This document shows positions 47,787 to 59,600 of a stretch of DNA of 64,000 nt, one piece after another; the first letter of the stretch is position 1; every line of letters starts with the position of its first letter. Source of the DNA: Vitrella brassicaformis (taxonomy: Eukaryota; Sar; Vitrellaceae); assembly GCA_001179505.1 (NCBI GenBank), contig CDMY01000319.1:1-64000 (forward strand), given 5' to 3'. The position numbers and the translations under genes are program-made. The notes under the pieces were generated by a model that worked only from the letters and a program-made list of their open reading frames with translations, searched no databases and was not told where the DNA came from.

Positions 47787-48013
47787 ATCACCGAGCTACT
47801 AATGGCCTACCAAAAAATGACTGCTCGACTTCTATCATGGACGACCACAAGGGAATGGATCACTTGATTGACGGCACAGACTCTCCTGGTATGCACACCG
47901 CGTTACAACTCACGCGGGGACAGGAATGCCTTTCAATGCATAGCTGCAGCAAACAACCAATCCCGACGCACACAGACAGTCAGCGTGACAGACCGGCGGA
48001 AACCTTCTGGGTC

Positions 48014-49112
48014 TTACTTCTCATAATTGTTGTTGACCTCACTCCAGTTCACCACCTTCCACCACTCCTTCACGTAATCTGGCCGGCGGTTGTTGTACTT
48101 AAGGTAGTCTGTAAACACGACACACAGCGCGCCGCGCGACAGTGTTATGCGTTGGATGTGAATTGGATGCGTTGCGCTACTCACATGCATGTTCCCAGAC
48201 ATCGATTCCCAGGATTGGGATGCCGCTGCCCGAGATCATCAGATTGTTGTCCTGGTTGGGCGTGGTCGTGATCTCCAGCCCGCCCTTTTTGACGATGAGC
48301 CACGCCCACCCCGAGCCAAAGACGGCCGTCGCCGCCTTACTGAAGGCCTCTTGGAAGCCCTCCTTGGAGCCCCACACTGCGTTGATGGCCTGCAAAGGGT
48401 GAGGGCGATAAGAAGGAGTGGTGTATCTGGCATGTCTGTGGCTAAGTGAGTGATCCTTACCTTCTGCAGAGCTTCTGATGGCTCGCCGCCTTTGCCGACG
48501 GGAGCCATCATGCGCCAGAAAAGAGCGTGGTTGTAGGCACCGCCGCCTGCAGCACAGAGAGAGGCAGCCAAGCCTACCCTTATCTGGATGCAGATCATGC
48601 ACATCCTTCTGTACCGTTGTTGCGCACGGTTGACCCCAGCTTCATCGCCTCGGCTTGGAGATCAGCCAAGTTCGTCGCACGGGGCTTCTTCTCCTTCAAA
48701 GCGTCATTGAGCTTCTTCACGTAAGTGGCGTGATGCTGCAAACAAGCAAACAAAATGACACAAGCAACAAAATGCAGTGGTGTGGACTCGCCTTGTCGTG
48801 GTGAAGTTGCATTGTCGTCGCGTCGATTGAAGGCTCCAGGGCTCCGTAGTCATACGGGAGATCCGGCAGCTTGTAGAAGTCTCCATCCGCCATGGCACAC
48901 GGCACAGAGCTGAGAAAGCTCATAAGAGATCCCGCTGCGAGAAGAGATGCAGTAGCCGCCTTGCGCCGGCCCACGTTGCCGCCGGCTGCTGGAGCTCGTT
49001 GTGATGACATGGACATCGAGAGAGACCGTCCGGCGGCTGGCCTGCACCCGGGGATGAATGCCGCCGATGAGAGGTGCACAGAAAAGAACGACAAGAAAAT
49101 GGCTGTCAGCAT
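48014..49112 (-). CDS. Fe/Mn-family superoxide dismutase (Mn-type residues), plastid lumen-type targeting
   Basis: The enzyme dismutates superoxide to oxygen and hydrogen peroxide. Five exons give the full fold: [23 protein letters not shown] joined to [13 protein letters not shown] (first His ligand), [13 protein letters not shown] (second), [14 protein letters not shown], and [20 protein letters not shown] (Asp and His ligands). NQDN and the WWKVVNW end fit Mn-type enzymes. The N-terminus has three parts. [17 protein letters not shown] looks like a signal peptide followed by AF (the +1 Phe of red-lineage transit peptides). A Ser/Arg-rich stretch follows. Then [20 protein letters not shown] ... 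CAMA has twin Arg, a hydrophobic core and an AxA-type cleavage site, as in thylakoid Tat signals. It is divergent from the pfkB gene, 147 bp apart. Confidence 0.88.
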
Positions 49113-49259
49113 GAGGAGCGAAAAACGATGCGGTGGTGGTGCCGCGGTTCGCGCGTCGGCAGGCTCTGGCTCATTACACGGGAGGGATCTACCCCAACTC
49201 ACACGGAGCTTCGACACGAAGGTTCGTGGAATTGCGGCTACGCCAGCGTCGTGTCGAGG

Positions 49260-50799
49260 ATGGGGCTGGCGCTGGAATGGGAGATCTTTTGCGTGGTCGC
49301 TGCATTCATTGCTCACTACGCGTTGGCGTTCTCTCTTCGCGGCATCCCTCTCACCTCATCGCGGCGAAGACTCTCACGCACGTGGCTTGCAGCACGGCAG
49401 ACACACACCGACAAGATCCCTTCAGTCATCTGTGTGGGAGAAGTGAGTGAGTCAGTGAGTGAGTCATTGATTCATCTACTGACTGTCACCGCAGTGCATG
49501 CGCATATACTCACTGCGCCTTTTGGCTTGCAGGTGTTGTGGGATTGCTTCCCTGAGGGACTCTTCCTTGGCGGTGAGATGAAATGGAACACGCCAAAATG
49601 ACACGACACGAACACAGATCATGAATGATCATGGTTGTGCATCCCGGGGTGCAGGTGCGCCAACCAACGTGGCCACGCACAGCGCTGCATTAGGGCGTCC
49701 GGCAGCGGTGGTCTCATGTGTCGGCGATGACGAGCTTGGGCGGCAGGCTCTTCACCGGCTGAAGCAGCGGGATGTTGAGTGCTTCATCAGCTCACACGAC
49801 AGCCTGCCGACGGGCACTGTCCGGGTAGAGGTGGACCACAGAGGGATCCCCTCTTATGACATTATCAAGCCCGTCGCGTGGGACGATGTTGCTGTGGATG
49901 AGGGGGTCATGGCGAGGCTGTCGGCAAGCCCGCCTGACGTGTGCCTGTATGGGTCGCTTGCGAGCCGATCTGCCAAGACGAGACAAACGACATACAGAAT
50001 CGCCGACACAGCCAAGAGGTGAATGGAATGGAATGGAGGGCACGGCGGGGCGGGGCAGGGCGGGGCAGGGCGGCGGCAGGAGGGTTGTCCTTTGTTCTGC
50101 AGGCGGTGCTTTGATGTGAATCTGCGCCCCCCTTATGACTCGAGAGTTGTGGTCCAAGAGGCTTTGGAGAAGACTGATTGGTTGGTGAAGCTGTCTGTTG
50201 AGGAATGGAAGACAGTGTCTGAGTGGTTTGACATTCCTCACAGCCTACCAGAAGGTGCATACTTGCCACACACACAGATGCATGGCTGCTGTTGACCACA
50301 AACAAACCGCGTGTTTCTGTGTCTGCAGGTGCCCGTCAGTTGAGTGAGAAGTTTGGCATTGAGAGCGTCTGCATCACCTTCGGCGAGCACGGCAGCGGCA
50401 TGTTCCGGAAAGGTGAGCACTCGAGGAAGGAGATGGAAGGTGCATCACCTGTGTGCTCACGTCACGTCATGACCCCCAGGCCAATGGAAGGAGCACAGAG
50501 GTTATGACGTGAGCCCCTGGCTTGAGGACACTGTGGGTGCGGGTGATGCCTTCCTCGCGACTCTGGTCGACCGCCTGCTAACACTGGAAGACACCAACCC
50601 ACTTCTCTTCACCAATGACTCGCGCGTCGAGCACATCCTGGGAGAGGCGAACCTCGTGGCTGCGTATGTGGCGACCAAGAGAGGGGCCACACCGATGGTC
50701 ACCCGAGAGGCACTGGAGGGATTCCGCGAGGGGGTCAGGGCGAATGGCCAGTCGGCGGAAGACGATTTCATGCTGCCAGGTGTAAGATATGTTGTCTGA
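49260..50799 (+). CDS. pfkB-family carbohydrate kinase (fructokinase-like), probably plastid-targeted
   Basis: A ribokinase-fold sugar kinase that transfers phosphate from ATP to a sugar, most like fructokinases. The start [23 protein letters not shown] is signal-peptide-like, directly followed by FSLRG and an Arg/Ser-rich stretch: again the +1 Phe plastid pattern. The kinase follows in about six exons: [130 protein letters not shown] and [18 protein letters not shown] (pfkB signature 2 with the catalytic Asp). It ends PGVRYVV-stop. Length is normal for the family. Confidence 0.9.
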
Positions 50800-51147
50800 C
50801 TTTCGGCCTGCCTATGTTGTCTTCACCTGTGGGATAAAAGAGTGCTATATTTGTGAGAGGTGCATGGGCGGGTGCCGCCCCGGGGATCGTGCTGTGTGCG
50901 CATTTTTTCCCATCCTTTCCATGCTATACACCGTGTGTGTGTATGTGTATGTGTTGATAGTCAGTCTGCTGCTCTTGATTGCAATGATTGAATCAGATGG
51001 ACGGACACTTGGCCACTCTGGACTGGTCAGCGTTCATTTCACGTAACTGAGTCAGTTTGCACCGGCATGCAGGCACCAGCAGCAAGCTATACACATGCAT
51101 CCGCGCCACCCCACACATCATTAATGATGCACACACACACGAGTCAG
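50800..51147. other. Intergenic region between convergent genes
   Basis: Contains the 3' ends of the pfkB gene and the DUF4485 gene, with TATG/TGTG-rich sequence at 50936-50956. No gene or structured repeat is seen. Confidence 0.5.
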
Positions 51148-53595
51148 TCAGGCATCCACATCGCCCTCACCCTCTCCCTCGATATCGTCATGCAAATCGT
51201 CCTCTCCCGTGGCGGCTCGGCCGGCAGGCACGAGGCTTCCACCACCGCCATCGCCGTGCAGCCTCTCCGTCTCCAAGAGGAAACGGGTGTGCTCCTGACA
51301 CGACAGACACCAAACACGTCCGTTCACACACACAGCGCACCCCCGTGTGGTCTGTATGCATCTCTCTCATCTGCTCACGTGCCCTGCCCCACCCACCTCA
51401 AAGCGTTCTAAGTATTTGAGAAACCCCATTCCTTGCCCGGCTCCGTCTCCCCCCATGCCCCTCTCGTCCATCCCCACCGCCCCCGCCAGCCGCGCCGCCT
51501 CCTCTAGCTCGTCCTCCTCCCTCTCGCGGGTGGGGTACTGGTGAGGAGGACCACTCTGATCACCGCGTTCCCTTCGAGGCTCACGCAGCGACGCTATCAC
51601 AGCAGCGGCCTCCTCACGCACACGTTCGTCGCATGGGGGAAGGTCCATGCCTGTGGTGATTGATGCATACAGACAGAGACGCACACGTGCATTGTGCTAC
51701 ATTACTGACGGTGTCTGTCTGTGTCTGTTGTTGCTCTCTAGTCCTTGGTTCCAGCTGACTTACTTGGGTTCTGTGCGTGTGGATGCAGCGACATGTCCAC
51801 CGGTTCTAGGGCGCGAGGCATCATGGTGGGGAACACCTGCGACGCCTCGTCCGGACCATCGAGCTGGTTGGCCAATGTGGCCTGCATGTCGATCTCATTC
51901 ACCCCAACCTCCGCCAGAGCCGCAGTGATGTCCTGCGACGACACGGGGGCGTGGGCACCACCTAATCCCGGTGGCCGCATGATGCGGCTGAAGGGCTGCT
52001 GGGTGCCGAGAGGCGGGGAGCGTGAGCCTTTGCGACGGGCGAGGGCGTGTGGGGACCTCGGGTGGCACTGCTGCTCAGTGATGGCGTCGTAGAGGGGCAC
52101 GTGGAGGGAGGAGAGGAGGGAGATGGTGCCCAGCTGAGGGACGTCCCTCTGACAAATAAGGGAGAAAGACAGACAACACAGTGGGAGTCTTTGGTTGGTT
52201 GACGGGGCGTATGTGTGTGCTGCTGTGTGCTGCTTACCATGAGCTGCTCGGCCTCTTCTAGCCGCTGTGTCAGCTTGTTGATATGCTGCTCTCGCGCCTG
52301 CACACGGACCACTCACACAGCACCGTCCAGCAAGGCACCTGCTGTCTGTCAGTCTGTTGATCAGTACCGGCCCGTGTGGTCCACACCCACCTGCAGCAGC
52401 TGTTTTAGCGATGCCATCTGGTTGACATGCGACCTGAGCCCTCGACGGAGCCGCTTTATCTCCACCTGTGACTTCCACAACTGACACGCACAAGCCAGCA
52501 ACACATCACTGACTGACACCATGCATGGCTAGATGTCCTGACCTCTCTCTCCATCCACTTGAGGTGCCCCTTATCGACCTCCATCACCCCTCTAGACGTC
52601 ACCTCCTCCTCCCGCAGCTGCTCCCTCACGCGCAACACGCGACCACCACCACCACCACCATTACCGCGGCCATTGCTCGAACAGTGCCCTTCGGCAGCCG
52701 GCTCCTGATGGTGCGGCGGACTCAGCGCCTCCACTCTCCGCAGCAGTCGTGTCGACGACCCCGTGTGGATGCATGGGGATTGCGACTGGTCCAGGAACTG
52801 GTGTTTGGGCGACTCATCCACCTTGAGTTGGCTCAGAAACTGCTCCTGGATGGCCTCTGCGTCATCAGTGAAGGGGGCGGGGGGCGGGCACGGGGAGGGG
52901 GAGGGGGAGTGGGGTCGAGCCGGCTGATCAGCTGCATGGGTGACGGAGGACGGGCTGGAAGAGGGGCCCGGCTGGCGCAGCGGCTGCTGTCTAGTGTCGC
53001 GATGTTTGCGAACCATACACGCCTGATCAGCAGGAACCAGTAGACGGCGCACACATGACATGACCGGGTGTTGTGCGTGTGGTATCGCTGGGTGCGGTGC
53101 ACGTACCATGTGTGTGGGGAGGGTCTTTAAGGGTCCGTCATAGGGCACTCTATCCATCGGCGGGTACCAGGTGCCCTCCCTGATGCAGTGCAGCAGCAGC
53201 AGCGCGTGCAAGTTGCCTGATCCAGACACACACAAAGAGAGCCACCAATGAAGAGCAATTGAATGCGACCGGCATGGCGTCATCACTGCAGGGCGAAAGC
53301 CTACTTACGATGCTTCTTCAAGGTGGTCGTCGCATGCTCCTCATACAGCTTCTGTTGCTGGACGATGCACACACACATGTGAAGCCAACACACGCACGCC
53401 GCAGCCATGCGGCCTTGTGGAGTCTCTACCCATTTCTCCGCGCGGATCTGCAAGTGCCTTGGCAAGGCGGAAAGAGTCATGTCCACCTCTGCACACGGCA
53501 ACAAGAGTGAAAGAGTGTTTCAATGGATGAAATTCATCAGTTTCGCCCAGCTGACCTCTCATAGTACTCAGGAACTCCTCGTCCTGGCTCATCAT
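51148..53595 (-). CDS. DUF4485-domain coiled-coil protein (CEP112-like)
   Basis: About nine exons in phase. The N-terminus MMSQDEEFLSTMREVDMTLS, then LPRHLQIRAEKW, QQKLYEEHATTTLKKHRNLH, ALLLLHCIREGTW and DGPLKTLPTHM. This follows the DUF4485 pattern found at the start of centrosomal protein 112 and related ciliary or centriolar proteins. A Pro/Ser-rich linker follows, then coiled coil (REQLREEEVTSRGVMEVDKG, LWKSQVEIKRLRRGLRSHV, REQHINKLTQRLEEAEQLM). A further segment has QLGTISLLSSLHVPLYDAI. The C-terminus is acidic (EDDLHDDIEGEGEGDVDA). A role at basal bodies or centrioles is inferred from family context. Confidence 0.7.
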
Positions 53596-54299
53596 CTCAG
53601 TTCGTAGCCTCGGCCGCAGCGGTGCGCGACGACGACGACGACGCAGAAGTCGACAAGCCGTCCTAGCTTCGCAAAGGGGAAAATCCCTTCCTTTGCGAGC
53701 TTGGCACCGATCGGCGTGCTTTGCTGGAAGTACTGACGGAGTGTCAGTCTGTGTTTGTGCGGACGCAGTGTATCTCCCTTGTCACATTTGTACTGAAGAT
53801 CCGTGCTCCGCTCCATCCCGTCAGTTGTGCTGCATCCACTTCTGCAGCTGCATCATGGCCTGGTTGTCGATAGTGAGTGAGAGTGGGACTGTCTGATGTC
53901 GATATGGCTGCTTGATCATCGACAGAAGAGTGTACGAGCACCCATTCGTTCGTTGTCTGTCTGCTCGAACCAATACGCACACACAGCCAAAGCTCATCCA
54001 CGGCACACAACCTATGAACAAAGTTACGGAAAATAAAAGCAGCAGCGCACAGGCATGCACACACCATCGATCGACTCACGGCTGTCGATCGATCAATGAA
54101 CACACGAAAAATGCATTGCAGTGTGGGCAAATCACACACAGAGACAGAAACCACGGACACTCCTTTTTTGTCTCATCCCCACACCAAGAGAGAGGAGTGG
54201 GATCACACACAAGGCACAGCACAGCACAGCACCGAACATAGGGCTACATATGATGTACACGATGTGTCTGTCTGCTCTGCTGTTCCCTCCCTCCCTCAT
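53596..54299. other. Intergenic region
   Basis: 53596-53816 is probably promoter and 5' UTR of the DUF4485 gene. The remainder up to 54299 is spacer with GCACAGCACAGCACAG repeats near 54216-54236. No gene is supported. Confidence 0.45.
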
Positions 54300-55079
54300 T
54301 CATACGTTGGCCAGATCACCGCCGTCTTGTGGGTTGCTCACATTCCCCAGCACAGCTGCCGGAGGCCCATGGGACACGACGGGGGCAGGCACAGACACCG
54401 GGGCGGCCGCACCTGCATGACGCTGCCCCTTGACCCTCAGCCTCTCCACGCACTTGACGACGACATCGAAAACTAATAGTAGCATCATGGGGCCGGAAGT
54501 GACGGATGAGGCTGCGAGCATGAGATAGGGGCCCACACCAACCTCACACGGCGCTGCGTGCATGTCGCCCGTCATGGCGTCAAAGCACCAGTCGACGTTG
54601 GTCAGGTGTTTCCATACGAAGAAGGCAACAAAGGAAAAGCCATAGCTTGCCGTGAACAAGACAGCGGCAATGACATTGAAGTGACGGCGTGGGATGCCGC
54701 AGCAACCGGCTGTCGGCCCGGGATCATAGTAATAACACTTCTTCGAGGCCAAGAGAAAGCACCCAAGGGATACTGGGCCGAGGGCGGGACCGGCGGTCAC
54801 CGCGACCAAGACAACAAAGCCCGCGATGTAGTAACGTCGCCATGCAGCGGCCGCCTTGTCTTCGTCCCTCTCGTGGCGCTTGTCAATAAGGAAGCCGTAC
54901 GCTGCCTCACACTCACAGGTGCTTCCCGAGTCGTCACTCGTGTATGTGCACTTCGCGAATCGCACTCGTGTGTCGACGGTGTCGCGTCCGCACCAGAGTT
55001 TGGCGTCGGCTCCATCCACAAGCTTCAGCCGGACCGTGTAGGCCGTGATGGTGTATACCTGCTCCATCTCCTCATACAA
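54300..55079 (-). CDS. Multi-pass membrane protein of unknown function
   Basis: The main exon runs from an acceptor at CTCTCCGCAG (coding from 55079, LYEEMEQVYTI) to a stop at 54300. It has a Cys-containing lumenal or extracellular segment (KLWCGRD, KCTYTSDDSGSTCECEAAYG). Hydrophobic spans follow: YIAGFVVLVAVTAGPALGPV, VSLGCFLLAS, NVIAAVLFTASYGFSFVAFF, and YLMLAASSVTSGPMMLLLVF. The tail is basic then Pro-rich and cytosolic-looking. A first exon starting MRECLWSCVAVWAAIGACMF at 55241 probably supplies the first membrane span. No donor there gives the right phase, so that join is unresolved. Four-span topology with a large first loop is an inference; no family recognised. Confidence 0.6.
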   Translation of the reverse strand: MYEEMEQVYTITAYTVRLKLVDGADAKLWCGRDTVDTRVRFAKCTYTSDDSGSTCECEAAYGFLIDKRHERDEDKAAAAWRRYYIAGFVVLVAVTAGPALGPVSLGCFLLASKKCYYYDPGPTAGCCGIPRRHFNVIAAVLFTASYGFSFVAFFVWKHLTNVDWCFDAMTGDMHAAPCEVGVGPYLMLAASSVTSGPMMLLLVFDVVVKCVERLRVKGQRHAGAAAPVSVPAPVVSHGPPAAVLGNVSNPQDGGDLANV

Positions 55080-55714
55080 CTGCGGAGAGAGTGAGTGCGG
55101 GTGAGCGGCTCCATCTCGGTGTACGTGGGATCTCCGCCAGTCGGGCAAGCCGACCAATCAGATTCCCAAGCCACAAATGGCAAACATACAGGCCCCGATG
55201 GCCGCCCACACCGCAACACAACTCCACAGGCACTCCCTCATCGCCTCTGTGACACACAGGAGTCACACAAACTGACATGACAGCACACAGATCTGTTGTG
55301 TGTGTAATGGCGTGCCGCTCTTTGCTCGGTGCCGAGTGCGTTGAAGAAAGAAAGCCGCTTCATCACATCAAGCCAAGCGGCCCTGCGAACACACACACAC
55401 AGACACAAAAGTCTATATGCATATGCAGATTCAGCATGTGTGTATGGCTGATACATCGTCCCTCTCACCAGCTCCCTGCATGGGCGGCGCCTTCCCTTCT
55501 TGCCGCTTGCGAGCTTGGATCGTCGGTGTCTTTTGGCAGGGGAAAAAGGCTCAGACATGTAGCTGTGCGTTGCCAGTGTGGTGCATTCGGCCGAGGAAAC
55601 GCAGGAAGCTCTTCCGCTTTCTCCATCCATCCATTCATTGGTTCTCATCGTCAAGCTTTGCAGAAAATTTTGCCAGCCGCTCTCGCCGAGCCTCTCTCTC
55701 TCTCTGCAGTACGT
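55080..55714. other. Spacer between divergent genes, with a possible first exon
   Basis: 55150-55241 on the minus strand contains the possible first exon of the membrane-protein gene. The rest is the upstream region of the PIWI gene, with (AC)n at 55390-55402 and (CT)n-GCAG at 55692-55709. That last tract may be the acceptor of a 5' UTR intron just before the PIWI start codon. Confidence 0.4.
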
Positions 55715-56560
55715 ATGGCTGTGGTGCCAGCGGCATTACTAGTTCCGCAGCCGGTGGCCAGGCCTCTTGATCGGCACGGCAGGCCGCTGTTCTGTAATAT
55801 AGGCGTGGAGCTGGAGGCCCAGACCAACCTGTTCGAGATCGTGCATGCCCGCGAAAACCTGTTCGAATTCGCCGTCTGGGTGTATTTTGCGGGTATGTGA
55901 GCCGTCAGGAAGGAAGATCAGCACTGACGTGATCTGCGACCCATCGATTTGTGTGGCGTCTGTCTGCAGAGTTTGACCCACCGGTGGATTCCCCGAGGCT
56001 CAAAAGACAGCTGGTATACCGAAATGCCGACCAGGTGATGTCCACACATTCATCCGGACGAATAAATGGCACTTTGGACCCCACTTGCCCTTTGTGCTGC
56101 TGTGTTGCTGCAGATCTTGCAGAGTCTGGGTGCGGCTGGCGGTGCGTTGCTGTACCAGGGCACCAACCTGTTCGTCAAAGTCGACCGGTCCACACAGCCA
56201 AGGTCCACTGCATCCATAGCCGTCACACCGATCGGCCCTGACGTGAGCAGAAGCCGGAAGAACGGAAGAAGGAGGGTGTGTGTATTTCTGTGTACTGTGT
56301 CTCAGACTCAGAGCATCGGCCTCACGCGGCAGCGTTCCATAGATATGAGTAATCAAGGACGGACAGATCAAAGGCTGCGGGCGACATCCATCCATGTGTA
56401 CATCTGTCCATCTGTTAGGGGGTGCGTTGGACCAGGAGGCCATCCAGTACCTCACCTGTGCGGTCAACAAGGCCATCGGCCAGCTGCGGGTGAGTGAGCT
56501 GACACTCACATGCAGCCACAGACAGGAACAGATGTCCAACCTTTGCAGCGTCTTCTCCCT

Positions 56561-56611
<51 letters not shown>

Positions 56612-59600
56612 TTCCAAAGCGTCGGTCGGCATCGTTTCCTGACGGAGATGATGAGGCAGGTCGACCCCGAGATGGGCGGCACCACCACCGTGGGCAACTA
56701 CAAACTCCTCCCCGGGTACTTCACGTCCATCCAGCAGCTCGGCGCGTCACTCTACCTGCAGGTCACCCAGCGATTCATGAATTCATGAATTCATCTGCGT
56801 TTAGCATCTCATTGTGGCTCTTGTGGCTGTAATGGCTGGTTTGTCAGGTGGACTGCATGCACCGCATCATCCATATGAACACCCTGCGGGACGTCCTGGA
56901 CGAACGACGGGTTGGTGGATGGGTTGGTGGGTGGGGGGATGGGCACAAATGGATGGGAGGGTGTCACATCACAATGGACGCATGTGTCCCATGGATGTGT
57001 GTGTTTGTGGGTGCAGCGGCGTTTCACCGGGAGTGAGGCCGCGTTTGCACAGCTGATGAACGAGGAGTTCCAGGGGAGCGCATCATCACCATATACGTAG
57101 GACCGACGGACAGCCACAGAATACACCCCCATCAGCCACAGATCGGATTTTCTTTCTTGTGTGCTGGTCGTTTGTTTGCAGGAGAGCGGCCCCGTGGGCA
57201 ACCGAGACAGGAAGCTCTACACCATCACAGAGGTATGGTGCCGCCCCCACCTCCCCCCAAACGCATGTGTCTGTCCGTCCATTCAGTTGGTGTTTGGCGA
57301 GCCTGGCATCCACGGCACCTTCACCCGTCGGCAGCAAGGGCAGGAGGTGACGGTGTCGTACGCCCAGTACTTCCAAAACACATACGGCATCAACCTCGCC
57401 AAAGGGCAGGCACTCGGTACGCTCACACACGCACAGGAATGGTCAATCCTTCCATCCATCCATCCATTGGCTGTCGGCTGCACTGATTGCAGTCAAGTAC
57501 GAGAGGACTCGTCGCATGCCCGACGGGAATCAGCAGGTCATCAACACCATCATCCTGCCCTCACAGACAGTCACACTCACCGGTCAGCCGCACCCCCACC
57601 CCATCTCCCTCTCCCCTCCCCCCCTCCCTCAACTCTGCCTCTGTCGGCTTGGCTTGCTTGCAGGGATGGATGAGTCGATCCGCAGCAACTTTGATTTGAA
57701 CAACCAGATCGCCAACCGGTGCCGAATGCTGCCCGGCGTGCGGCTGAACAGGAGCAGAGGGTTGGCACGGAAGCTGCAGGCCCAGACGGCCGCGGGGGGC
57801 GGACCTAACAGGGCTGCAGGTCAGACAGAGACACCGAAATCCACCACCTTATTTGTGACACATTGTGTGTGCGTGTGTGTGTGTGTATGTGTGTGTGTGT
57901 GCAGAGGTGTTGGAAACCTATGGGATCACCATCCATACGGACGGCAACCTGGTCAAGGGTAACAACACCGCACAAGAGCANNNNNNNNNNNNNNNNNNNN
58001 NNNNNNNNNNNNNNNNNNNNNNNNNNNNNNNNNNNNNNNNNNNNNNNNNNNNNNNNNNNNNNNNNNNNNNNNNNNNNNNNNNNNNNNNNNNNNNNNNNNN
58101 NNNNNNNNNNNNNNNNNNNNNNNNNNNNNNNNNNNNNNNNNNNNNNNNNNNNNNNNNNNNNNNNNNNNNNNNNNNNNNNNNNNNNNNNNNNNNNNNNNNN
58201 NNNNNNNNNNNNNNNNNNNNNNNNNNNNNNNNNNNNNNNNNNNNNNNNNNNNNNNNNNNNNNNNNNNNNNNNNNNNNNNNCCCCACCACCCCAACACCTC
58301 TCTCTCTCTCTCTCTCTGTGTACCTGTGTGTGTCTAGAGTACGGCATGGGCTACGACGACCCATTGCTCATCTACCCGCCTGTGCTCAACATGGGCACCA
58401 TCAACGACCCCCGCTTCGAGCGCGTCTACGGGCTGCACATGGACGACCTACGCGAACGCATAGAGCAGGCCAGCGACCCCATCATGGTGGTCTTCATATT
58501 GCCCGAAAATAAGACCCAGGCCAAACAGGTCTATGAGGTGAGGAGAGAAAGAGGCTGGTGGTGTGGATGGATGATGGATGGATGGGTCGGTGTGTGTTGC
58601 CAGGCCATGAAGCAGCGGCTGACATGTGGTAACGAGGCGGTACTCACACAGGTGGGTGGACGGATGGACTGGGCAAAGAGACGCCATGACGGCATCACTC
58701 AACCCTTCCTGTGTCTCTGCCTCCGTGTGTATGGGCATGTGTGCAGGGTGTGCAAGCCAAGACGGTGTCGGGCAATCGGTGGAACTCGGCACTGCCCAAA
58801 CTGGTGGCCCAGATCGCGTGCAAGGTACCCAGCACACAGAGAGAGAGACACACACACATACACATGGCACCAACCCACCACCCATGTGTGTTTTCTCTGT
58901 GTGCAGTTGGGTGGCGCAGCGTGGGCGTTGAACACCAAGGCTGTCGTCAGGCGCAGCACCATGGTCATCGGAGTGGACTGCAAGAAAGCCAAAGGTCAAC
59001 CCCTCAACCCAGACAGAGATATACATGAATCGATGCCCTTCCCGTCTGTGTGTCTACGGGTGTGGATGGATGGATGGATACAGGCAAGACGGTGATAGTG
59101 TTGACGGCCTCGATTGAAGACCTGTTCCTCGAGTACTACACGAGCGTGCGGGTGCGGGAGGGGGAGGGAGAGCAGGTCGACAACTTCCCGGTCTTCATAT
59201 AGGGTACACAATGCGGCGGTATTTCCTGTGTCTGTTCATGTGTGGATGGATGGATGGATGCATACAGATGCCATAGCCACGTTCCTTGAGAATCCGCGTT
59301 TCAAGGGGCAGCCCCCTAGCAGATTCATCATCTACCGGTCCGTTTGTCGATGCCCATCCGCCTATTCGCGTTGGTTTACATGTGTCATGAATGCAGTGGT
59401 GGTCTGGGAGAGCGTCAGAAGCGTGCTGTCATTGACTTTGAGCTGCCCATGATTGAGGAGGGGTTCAGGCAGCTGACGACTGACGAGTGGAAGCCCGAAT
59501 GGGTCTACATCCTCGTCGATAGGAACGCCAGGCAAAGGTACGCACACACACCCCAACACACATCTGCGCATCTGAGCATACGCAGAATGTATGCGGTGTA

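Noticed and set aside
59200-59202. Stop-codon reassignment (TAG as sense)
   Set aside because: PP1, proteasome alpha-5 and other genes in the window end at TAG, so a general code change is not supported.
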